A stretch of DNA of 8,198 bases from Candidatus Pacearchaeota archaeon. Lineage in GTDB: Archaea; Nanobdellota; Nanobdellia; Pacearchaeales; GW2011-AR1. The number at the start of each line of letters is the position of its first letter. Position 1 is the first letter of the stretch. Below are positions 1 through 4,966 of the stretch, piece by piece. The stretch lies in NCBI GenBank assembly GCA_023133375.1, contig JAGLWP010000021.1, positions 1 through 8,198 on the forward strand, given 5' to 3'. The position numbers and the translations under genes are program-made. Below the pieces are notes generated by a model. It did no database searches. It saw only the letters and a list, made by a program, of their open reading frames with translations, and had not been told where the DNA came from.

Positions 1-2021
1 TCTAGGGCAAGCATGTATTGAGTTAAGTCATTTGTTCCAAAGGAAATAAAGTCAATTTTCTCTTCGCAGAAATCTCGTATTAATTGAACTGCTGCTGGTG
101 TTTCAATCATTATTCCTACTTTAGCGTCGTTGAACTCGATTTCTTTTAAGAATTCTTTTACTTTTTTTAATTCATCTACAGAAATTACCTGTGGCATTAA
201 GATTCCTATTTTTTTCCCTTCTTGTGAAACTCTTTTCATTGCTTTAAGTTCTGCTTTTAATATTTCTGGATATTTTATTCCAAATCTTATGCCGTGCATC
301 CCAAGCATAGGATTTGGTTCAACTTCTTTTGGGGCACCTTCCAGGTTTTGGAATTCATCAGTTCTTATGTCTGATGTTCTGACCCAAATTTCATCAAAAT
401 ATTTTGCTATACTTTCAATACCTTTGAAAATCAAATCTTCGTAACTTTTGATATCTTTTTTTTCTAAAAAATAAAGGGGGTGTTTCCCTGATTCTGCGAT
501 AATTCCTTCAATTCTTGTCAGTCCAACATGTTTTATTTCTGATTTCGCAGCACGTTCCGCAAAACTTGGCAAATCAACTATGACTTTTAGTTTTGTTTTT
601 GTTTGTGCAGTGATTGGAAGAACCTCTTTTTGTTGAGTTTCTGCAACCTTTCCTTTGTAGATTTTTCCATTAGTGCCGTCGACAGTTATTATTTCTCCTT
701 CTTTTAATTTAGTTGTTGCTTCTTGTGTTCCGACAACTGCTGGGATTCCCATTTCTCTTGAGATAATTGCAGCATGAGCAGTTAATCCTCCTTCATCTGT
801 AACTATTGCTGCAGATTTTTGCATTGTAACCACCATATCTGGATTAGTCATAGTTGTAACAAGAATATCTCCTTTCTCAATTTTTTTTAACTCTTTTAAA
901 TCATGGATTATTTTTATTTTTCCTGAGGCAATTCCTGGAGAGGCACCTAATCCTTCAAGTATAATCTCTCCTTTTATTTCTCCTCCTTTTTCAATTCTTT
1001 TTTCTAATGTAGTTACTGGTCTTGTTTGCACAATATAGATTTCTTCATTTTCAATTGCAAATTCTATATCTTGTGGTTTTTGGTAATGTTCTTCTAATTT
1101 TAAGGCAATTTCTGTGAGTTTTATAATTTCAAAATCTTTTAACACCTGATGTTTTGATTTTTCTTCATTTAATTTTACAACTTCTTTGTTCCCTCCAGAA
1201 TCTCTGGTTATTGCAATTTTTTTATCTGCAATTTTTTTATCTAAAATTTCTAAATCTGGTGAAACAATATATTTGTCTGGGGTAATTTTTCCAGATACAA
1301 TTCCTTCACCCAATCCCCAAACAGCTTCTATAATTGCATTCTCATTTTTGTATGAAGGGTCTTTTGAAAATATAACTCCTGATTTATCAGAATCAACCAT
1401 TTTTTGAACAACAACAGCTAAACTTACTTTACTATGTTCAAAACCTTTTTTATTTCTATAATATGTTGCTCTTGCTGTGAATAACGATGCGAAACATTTT
1501 TTGATATGGATTATTAAATTATTTTGTCCTTTTACATTTACAAACGAATCTTGTTGTCCTGCAAAACTTGCGTCTGCGAGATCTTCTGCTGTTGCAGAAC
1601 TTCTGACGGCAACAAAAATTGGTTCGGCTGAACTTTTTAAAATGTCTAATGCCCCACTTCTAACGTCCTTTAAATCTTTCACATCCAAGATACTATAATT
1701 TTCAAGAATTTCTTCTTGCATTTCTTTAGGAAGTTTTGCATTTAAAATACAATCCCTAATTTCTTTTGTTGTTTCATTTAATTTTTCTGTATCTTCATAA
1801 TCAATTCCTTCAAGAAGTTTTTGTATTTGTTCTTTTAATCCTGCTTTTTCAATAAAATACTCATATGCTTGTGCAGTCACGACAAATCCCGGCGGAACAG
1901 GAATTTTAAGATTATATATTTCAGCTAAATTCGCACCTTTACCTCCTGCTATATTCCCAGAATTTTTATCCAATTCAGAAAACCATTTTATGAATTCTAC
2001 TGCCCCTTTTTTCTCTTCCAT
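1..2021 (-). CDS. ppsA: Phosphoenolpyruvate synthase (pyruvate, water dikinase), C-terminus cut by window edge
   Basis: Converts pyruvate, ATP and water to PEP, AMP and phosphate in the cytoplasm, linking pyruvate to gluconeogenesis (or running in the glycolytic direction in some archaea). I translated 673 uninterrupted codons from ATG at 2021 to the left edge. The N-terminal ATP-grasp-like nucleotide-binding domain has VRSSATAEDL from about residue 139 and VWGLGEGIVSG near 230. The swivelling phosphohistidine domain has GGLTAHAAIISREMGIP, with the phospho-carrier His at residue 416 (E. coli PpsA uses His421). The C-terminal PEP/pyruvate TIM barrel shows GLTRIEGII (about 500), RTSDIRTDEF (about 546) and FGTNDLTQYML (661-671). 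Bacterial and archaeal PPS are about 760-820 aa, so roughly the last 90-plus residues, including the catalytic Cys, lie outside. The start fits the family N-terminus (WFSELDKNS, then GGKGANLAEI), and a TATA-like box lies 22 nt upstream. The upstream ferredoxin is on the same strand, 86 nt away. No frameshift was seen. Confidence 0.96.
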   Translation of the reverse strand, partial: MEEKKGAVEFIKWFSELDKNSGNIAGGKGANLAEIYNLKIPVPPGFVVTAQAYEYFIEKAGLKEQIQKLLEGIDYEDTEKLNETTKEIRDCILNAKLPKEMQEEILENYSILDVKDLKDVRSGALDILKSSAEPIFVAVRSSATAEDLADASFAGQQDSFVNVKGQNNLIIHIKKCFASLFTARATYYRNKKGFEHSKVSLAVVVQKMVDSDKSGVIFSKDPSYKNENAIIEAVWGLGEGIVSGKITPDKYIVSPDLEILDKKIADKKIAITRDSGGNKEVVKLNEEKSKHQVLKDFEIIKLTEIALKLEEHYQKPQDIEFAIENEEIYIVQTRPVTTLEKRIEKGGEIKGEIILEGLGASPGIASGKIKIIHDLKELKKIEKGDILVTTMTNPDMVVTMQKSAAIVTDEGGLTAHAAIISREMGIPAVVGTQEATTKLKEGEIITVDGTNGKIYKGKVAETQQKEVLPITAQTKTKLKVIVDLPSFAERAAKSEIKHVGLTRIEGIIAESGKHPLYFLEKKDIKSYEDLIFKGIESIAKYFDEIWVRTSDIRTDEFQNLEGAPKEVEPNPMLGMHGIRFGIKYPEILKAELKAMKRVSQEGKKIGILMPQVISVDELKKVKEFLKEIEFNDAKVGIMIETPAAVQLIRDFCEEKIDFISFGTNDLTQYMLAL

Positions 2022-2042
2022 ACATGATGGAAAAGTTTTGAG

Positions 2043-2057
2043 TTAATAAATATTTTT
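2043..2057 (-). promoter_or_regulatory. TATA-like promoter of ppsA
   Basis: Read on the minus strand this is AAAAATATTTATTAA, an archaeal TATA-like box ending 22 nt before the ppsA ATG. That spacing puts the transcription start at or next to the start codon, implying a leaderless or very short-leader mRNA. No purine-rich Shine-Dalgarno sequence precedes the ATG. The assignment rests on composition and spacing only. Read-through from the ferredoxin gene is also possible. Confidence 0.5.
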
Positions 2058-2107
2058 ATTCTACTCCTGACTTTGCTAGTTATTATAAATAATTTTGTCT
2101 CGCGAAA

Positions 2108-2278
2108 TCATTCGCTTATAGCATTAACAGGGCAGGATTTTATCACTTCTTTTACACAAGGTGTGTTTTTTTGCTCCTTAATTTTGGCTTTATTGTTTTC
2201 TCCCATCTCAAAAACTTCACCACAAATTTGTGCACAAAGTCCGCACCCTATGCATTTTTCTTTATCAACGCTTACCAT
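2108..2278 (-). CDS. Small single-cluster [4Fe-4S] ferredoxin, Pyrococcus type
   Basis: A 56-residue soluble electron carrier. The motif CIGCGLC supplies C9, C12 and C15, and C49 of SCPVNAIS supplies the fourth cluster ligand, which makes one [4Fe-4S] cluster. Two further cysteines, C19 and C41, match the positions of the pair that forms a disulphide in Pyrococcus furiosus ferredoxin. The opening VSVDKEKCIGC and the stretch VFEM also resemble that protein. The second ligand is Cys here, whereas P. furiosus has Asp. The start at 2278 is supported by a TATA box 22 nt upstream and by agreement with the family N-terminus; the stop is TGA at 2108-2110. In archaea such ferredoxins typically take electrons from 2-oxoacid or aldehyde ferredoxin oxidoreductases. 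No partner enzyme is in the window, so the actual donor and acceptor are unknown. It lies upstream of ppsA on the same strand, but each gene seems to have its own promoter. Confidence 0.93.
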   Translation of the reverse strand: MVSVDKEKCIGCGLCAQICGEVFEMGENNKAKIKEQKNTPCVKEVIKSCPVNAISE

Positions 2279-2299
2279 ATTAATTAGTGGATAATTAAG

Positions 2300-2307
2300 T
2301 TTATAAA
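2300..2307 (-). promoter_or_regulatory. TATA box of the ferredoxin gene
   Basis: TTTATAAA is palindromic and lies 22 nt before the ferredoxin ATG on the minus strand, flanked by AT-rich sequence. The spacing predicts a leaderless transcript. It forms one half of a divergent promoter region with the box at 2336-2344. Confidence 0.6.
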
Positions 2308-2335
2308 TTTAGTTTTTTTGTGTAGTTAGAAGTAC

Positions 2336-2344
2336 TTTTATAAA
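2336..2344 (+). promoter_or_regulatory. TATA box of the membrane-protein gene
   Basis: TTTTATAAA ends 22 nt before the ATG at 2366, with no Shine-Dalgarno sequence in between, so a leaderless mRNA is likely. It faces away from the ferredoxin promoter about 30 nt to the left, making a compact divergent promoter pair. Confidence 0.6.
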
Positions 2345-2365
2345 CTAATTTTTCTTATTGTTTTT

Positions 2366-3247
2366 ATGGGAGCGATAAGAGGGGTGTTATTGGTTTTTGT
2401 TTGTGTTGTACTTTTCCTCTCACTTTTTGTAGGGAATATTTTGTTAACCTTTTCTTCTTCGTTGAGATATGAAAATGCTAAACCCGAGTTTGTTTCTTTT
2501 TTAGGGGATGTTATTAATGAACAATTAAATATAGAAGAACAATTAACTCAACTTTTGCCGGTGATAGAATTATATTGCCAGACGAATCAACAATATTCTT
2601 TTGGTTATGGTGAGCACACTTTTACAATTCCTTGTGATATTGCGGAGCAGGGTTCTGGGGCATTAGTGGAGTATGGTGTTACATCTCTTGTGGATAAGTA
2701 TTATTATGCAGAATATAACTGCGATTTTTTGGATTGTTTTGGGGAAGAAGAGGTTCCATTATTTTTGATTTCTGAGAAAGCTCAAGGTTATTGGCAAAGT
2801 AAATTTTATTTTGTATTACTTTTATCTGTTGCTTTAGCTGTTTTAGTGTTTTTTTTAGTTGAGAAAAAAACAAACTTCTTTTTACTTGTTGGAGCTTTAA
2901 CAATTATTTCCGCTCTTCCATTAATGTGGATGAATAAGGTGGGGTCTATCTTCTCAGGTTCTGCAGGGGAGATGAATCAGTATATCCCCCAAGTAATGAA
3001 CATCTTTTTCAATCAATCACATAGTGTTTTTATAAAAGTCCTTATAATTGGCGGTGTGCTTGTTATTGCAGGTATTATTTTGAAAATATTTCATATTGGA
3101 TTTGCGATATCAAACTTTTTTGAGAAGATAAAATCAAAGAAAAAAATTGAAAAAGTAAAATCTAACAAGGAAGTTAAACAAGTAAAATCAAATAAACAAT
3201 TAATTACTGATAGTAAAAAAGAGAAGAAAAATAAAAAATCCAAATAA
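2366..3247 (+). CDS. Uncharacterised membrane protein with Cys-containing exposed loop and Lys-rich tail
   Basis: I do not recognise this 293-residue protein. Residues about 7-29 are a hydrophobic anchor or signal-anchor segment. Residues about 31-146 are hydrophilic and contain four cysteines (C71, C90, C119, C124), enough for two disulphides if the segment is exported. Three further membrane spans follow at about 147-166, 170-189 and 221-249. The last about 40 residues are strongly basic and low in complexity, with a short VKSNK repeat (two copies, about 264-277). By the positive-inside rule this tail should be cytoplasmic, where it could contact nucleic acid or acidic partners; that is inference. 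The ATG at 2366 is supported by a TATA box 22 nt upstream, and the stop is TAA at 3245-3247. The gene is divergent from the ferredoxin and stands 34 nt before the thiolation pair. Short T-runs after the stop suggest separate transcription. I see no enzymatic motif. Confidence 0.85.
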   Translation: MGAIRGVLLVFVCVVLFLSLFVGNILLTFSSSLRYENAKPEFVSFLGDVINEQLNIEEQLTQLLPVIELYCQTNQQYSFGYGEHTFTIPCDIAEQGSGALVEYGVTSLVDKYYYAEYNCDFLDCFGEEEVPLFLISEKAQGYWQSKFYFVLLLSVALAVLVFFLVEKKTNFFLLVGALTIISALPLMWMNKVGSIFSGSAGEMNQYIPQVMNIFFNQSHSVFIKVLIIGGVLVIAGIILKIFHIGFAISNFFEKIKSKKKIEKVKSNKEVKQVKSNKQLITDSKKEKKNKKSK

Positions 3248-3251
3248 TTAG

Positions 3252-3264
3252 TTTTTTATATGAA
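3252..3264 (+). promoter_or_regulatory. Possible TATA-like element of the thiolation gene pair
   Basis: TTTTTTATATGAA lies about 18-30 nt before the ATG at 3282, with TTTATATG as the likely core. The spacing is close to that of the other promoters in the window (20-25 nt), and no Shine-Dalgarno sequence is present. It is less clean than the ferredoxin and membrane-protein boxes. Confidence 0.4.
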
Positions 3265-3273
3265 ACTTTTTTT
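3252..3273 (+). terminator. Oligo-T terminator signals after the membrane-protein gene
   Basis: Two T-runs, T6 at 3252-3257 and T7 at 3267-3273, follow the stop codon at 3247 in the sense direction. Archaeal RNA polymerase terminates at short oligo-T tracts on the non-template strand, so these are plausible terminators. They overlap the presumed promoter of the next gene. The assignment rests on sequence composition alone. Confidence 0.35.
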
Positions 3274-3281
3274 AGTTCTTG

Positions 3282-4268
3282 ATGAAGAAAAAATGTATTA
3301 TTATGTTTTCGGGAGGACTTGATAGTAGATTAGCTGTCAAGATAATGCAAGAGAAGGGTTTTGAAGTAATTGCTTTGTTTTTTAAATTGCCTTTTATGAA
3401 AAATGATGAGAGGAAATTAAAGGACTTTTGTAAAAAAGAAAAATTTAAGTTGAAGATTTTTGATATAACTAAAGGAAAGTTGTTGAAGAAATATTTGAAT
3501 GTTATTAAGGAAGCAAGGCATGGAGTTGGCTCTGGGGTTAATTCTTGTATTGATTGTAGAATTTTTATGTTGAAAAAAGCAAAGAAGTTTGCTGATGATT
3601 TAGGAGTTAAGATGATTGTTACAGGAGAGGTTTTAGGGCAAAGACCGATGTCGCAGCATAAGAAAGGGTTGGATATTGTTGAAAAAGAGTCAGGCCTTGT
3701 TGGTAGATTGTTTAGGGCTTTGTTTGAAGAGGGTATTGAAGGAAGAAGGAGGAAGAAACAAATTACTCTTGCGAAAAAATTCAAAATAAAATATCCTTCG
3801 CCTGCTGGAGGTTGTTTGTTATGTGAAAAAGAATTGAAGAAGAGATTGAAATTTTTGTTAAAAAGAGGACTTAATGAAGAAGAGATTAAATTAGTTGGAG
3901 TTGGAAGACATTTTTTGATTGATACCCTTTCAGGGCACGAGAACCTGCAAGCAGGTAATTACTGGGTTGTTATTGGAAGGAATAAAGATGAGAATGAGAT
4001 TATTGAAGGTATTAAGGAGGGGGAAATTATTATGCCTGATTTTAAAGGGCCGAGTGGTGTGATATTTGGAGAAAACCCCACCCACCCAACCCAAAAATTA
4101 CCTGCTCATTATGATTCGCAGATGGATAAAAAAGTTAATAGAAAAAAAATACGAACGAGCGAAAGCGATAAGAGTAAAATAATTAAAAAAGTTAATAAAT
4201 TAATAAAGGTATATTCAAAGATTGGAAGTTTGAAAGATAGGATGAAATGGGAGAAGTTTAAATTATAA
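3282..4268 (+). CDS. PP-loop ATPase, MnmA/ThiI-like tRNA thiolation family protein
   Basis: A 328-residue cytoplasmic PP-loop (adenine nucleotide alpha-hydrolase) protein. The PP-loop FSGGLDS is at 9-15, where ATP would be used to adenylate a substrate. The family features GVNSCIDC (C89, C92), TGEVLGQRPMSQ (114-125), SPAGGCLLC (C178, C181) and VGRHF (207-211) place it with the MnmA/ThiI-like sulfur-transfer proteins of archaea and anaerobic bacteria. The likely role is tRNA uridine thiolation; the exact position (s4U8 or a 2-thiouridine) cannot be read from the sequence. There is no THUMP domain. The start is the ATG at 3282; an adjoining TTG at 3279 would add one residue and is less likely. 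Two stretches look inserted relative to the family: about 215-224 (hairpins at 3925-3956) and about 264-296 (C-rich run and repeat copy A). The next gene begins one nucleotide after the stop, so the two are almost certainly co-transcribed. Confidence 0.85.
   Translation: MKKKCIIMFSGGLDSRLAVKIMQEKGFEVIALFFKLPFMKNDERKLKDFCKKEKFKLKIFDITKGKLLKKYLNVIKEARHGVGSGVNSCIDCRIFMLKKAKKFADDLGVKMIVTGEVLGQRPMSQHKKGLDIVEKESGLVGRLFRALFEEGIEGRRRKKQITLAKKFKIKYPSPAGGCLLCEKELKKRLKFLLKRGLNEEEIKLVGVGRHFLIDTLSGHENLQAGNYWVVIGRNKDENEIIEGIKEGEIIMPDFKGPSGVIFGENPTHPTQKLPAHYDSQMDKKVNRKKIRTSESDKSKIIKKVNKLIKVYSKIGSLKDRMKWEKFKL
3925..3956 (+). repeat. Two tandem hairpins inside the PP-loop gene (insert C)
   Basis: CCCT-TTC-AGGG (3925-3935) and ACCTGC-AA-GCAGGT (3943-3956) are two perfect stems separated by seven bases. 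The 24 bases from 3925 to 3948 include nine C, against a very C-poor surrounding coding strand. They encode about ten residues (TLSGHENLQA) between the GRHFLID and GNYWVVIGRN motifs, a place where I expect homologues to run directly from one motif to the other. This looks like a small palindromic insert kept in frame, but homologue alignment is needed to prove it. Confidence 0.5.
4076..4092 (-). other. G-quadruplex motif (C-rich on plus strand)
   Basis: The plus strand reads CCCCACCCACCCAACCC, with 13 C in 17 bases. The minus strand is therefore four runs of three or four G separated by loops of 2, 1 and 1 bases, which satisfies the usual G-quadruplex pattern with very short loops. It lies in the template strand of the PP-loop gene and encodes residues of the stretch ENPTHPTQK. 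It immediately precedes repeat copy A. In such an AT-rich, C-poor gene it stands out sharply. Folding in the cell is inference. Confidence 0.7.
4097..4131 (+). repeat. Intragenic repeat, copy A
   Basis: It shares 28 of 35 positions with 4554-4588, without gaps. Identical blocks are ATTACCTGCTCA, TTCGCAGAT and ATAAAA. Both copies are read in the same frame and give LPAHxxSQ followed by a basic stretch. Within it CTGC pairs with GCAG, then a two-base mismatch, then AT pairs with AT; the other copy has AC and GT at this last step, a compensatory T-A to C-G change at one pair. This suggests a hairpin-forming mobile or dispersed element tolerated inside the protein. Confidence 0.65.
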
Positions 4269-4269
4269 A

Positions 4270-4905
4270 ATGTGCAAATTATGTGAGATAAAACCAGTTT
4301 ATGAATTTACAAATCAGCGTAAACTTTGTGAAAGATGTTTTATTAGATATTTTCAGAAAAAAGTTCTTTATACAATAAGGAAATTTAAAATGATTCAGCA
4401 AGGGGATGTTGTGGGTTATGTTGCTGGCACCCAAGGGTGTACCCCGAAAAATATTCAAAAGAATATTTTTACTAAGGGCAAGGGTTTTAGAGATGTTGTT
4501 TTGGAAGATGTTTTGAAAATGTTTGTGGGGAAGGGGAATGTTGAACTCGTAAGATTACCTGCTCACTTGCGTTCGCAGATTAATAAAACTGATAATAAAG
4601 AAAAAATCTCAAAAGTTGCTATAGCGCAAACTATTGACTTAACTGCTTATAAGATAATTAATGCACTTATTAATAAGAATGTTAAGAATCTTGAGGGTGT
4701 TGCACCACCTGTTGAAAGCAAGATTATCAAACCATTGTATTTATTTCTTGACGAAGAAGTTTTGCTTTATGCTAAGTTGAGGAGGTTGAAACATAAAAAG
4801 ATTAAGGAAAGGAAAACAGAATTAATGAATTTTATTAATGAACTTGAAATTAAACATCCTGAAGTTAAAAGAGCCATAGTCAATAGTTATTTGGCTCTGC
4901 GTTAA
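4270..4905 (+). CDS. Shortened CTU1/TtuA-like protein lacking the PP-loop
   Basis: A 211-residue protein related to the Ncs6/CTU1/TtuA tRNA 2-thiouridine synthases, which are usually about 300 aa. The N-terminal zinc-finger module is present (C2, C5, C20, C23), followed by the family stretch RYFQKKVLYTIRKFKMIQQGD (30-46 within it). Near the end, KNVKNLEGVAPPVES, IIKPLYLFLDEEVLLYAKL (152-170) and HPEVKRAIVNSYLAL correspond to the family's C-terminal half. Between them the PP-loop SGGKDS, the Fe-S/catalytic CxxC and the TGHNLDDE motif are absent: GYVAGTQGCTPKN stands where the PP-loop should be, and AIAQTIDLTA where TGHN should be. The C-terminal zinc finger is also missing. It should not bind ATP in the usual way. 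The frame is intact and starts one nucleotide after the PP-loop gene, so it is probably a non-catalytic partner, perhaps a tRNA-binding or scaffold subunit as CTU2 is for CTU1 (inference). Confidence 0.75.
   Translation: MCKLCEIKPVYEFTNQRKLCERCFIRYFQKKVLYTIRKFKMIQQGDVVGYVAGTQGCTPKNIQKNIFTKGKGFRDVVLEDVLKMFVGKGNVELVRLPAHLRSQINKTDNKEKISKVAIAQTIDLTAYKIINALINKNVKNLEGVAPPVESKIIKPLYLFLDEEVLLYAKLRRLKHKKIKERKTELMNFINELEIKHPEVKRAIVNSYLALR
4428..4439 (+). repeat. Hairpin at the lost PP-loop position (insert D)
   Basis: CACCC-AA-GGGTG is a perfect five-base stem with an AA loop, the same design as ACCTGC-AA-GCAGGT at 3943-3956. It is followed by ACCCC and is a C-rich spot in a C-poor gene. It encodes part of AGTQGCTPK, exactly where a CTU1/TtuA protein should carry SGGKDS. 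It may be a palindromic insert that replaced or disrupted the PP-loop. Confidence 0.45.
4554..4588 (+). repeat. Intragenic repeat, copy B
   Basis: Second copy of the repeat at 4097-4131, 457 nt away and in the neighbouring gene, in the same reading frame (LPAHLRSQINK against LPAHYDSQMDK). The similarity continues weakly at the protein level as N[RK]xKI. The stem CTGCTCAC / GTTCGCAG closes with a four-base loop and two internal mismatches. It sits in the central region of the CTU1-like protein, where the family normally has other sequence. Confidence 0.65.
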
Positions 4906-4966
4906 TTTGAAGATACAAATTACCGGGAGGGCGATTGTTAAAGGGTGGTTGAAATTGTGCGATTGA

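Noticed and set aside
130..2294. Plus-strand ORFs at 130-444, 1186-1407, 1477-1698 and 2073-2294
   Set aside because: They lie opposite the ppsA and ferredoxin genes, have Phe/Ser/Ile-rich translations typical of antisense reading of AT-rich genes, and show no family motif.
3279..3281. TTG as start of the PP-loop gene
   Set aside because: It is directly followed by ATG, which gives a normal MKKK N-terminus before the PP-loop; a TTG start is not needed.
2679..3784. Minus-strand ORFs at 2679-2903 and 3272-3784
   Set aside because: They are antisense shadows of the membrane protein and of the PP-loop gene, whose sense translations contain clear domains or membrane spans.
4270..4905. CTU1-like gene as a pseudogene
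   Set aside because: The frame is open over 211 codons, coupling to the upstream gene is tight, and both ends keep family residues, so an expressed shortened protein is more likely. Only genome comparison could exclude recent decay.
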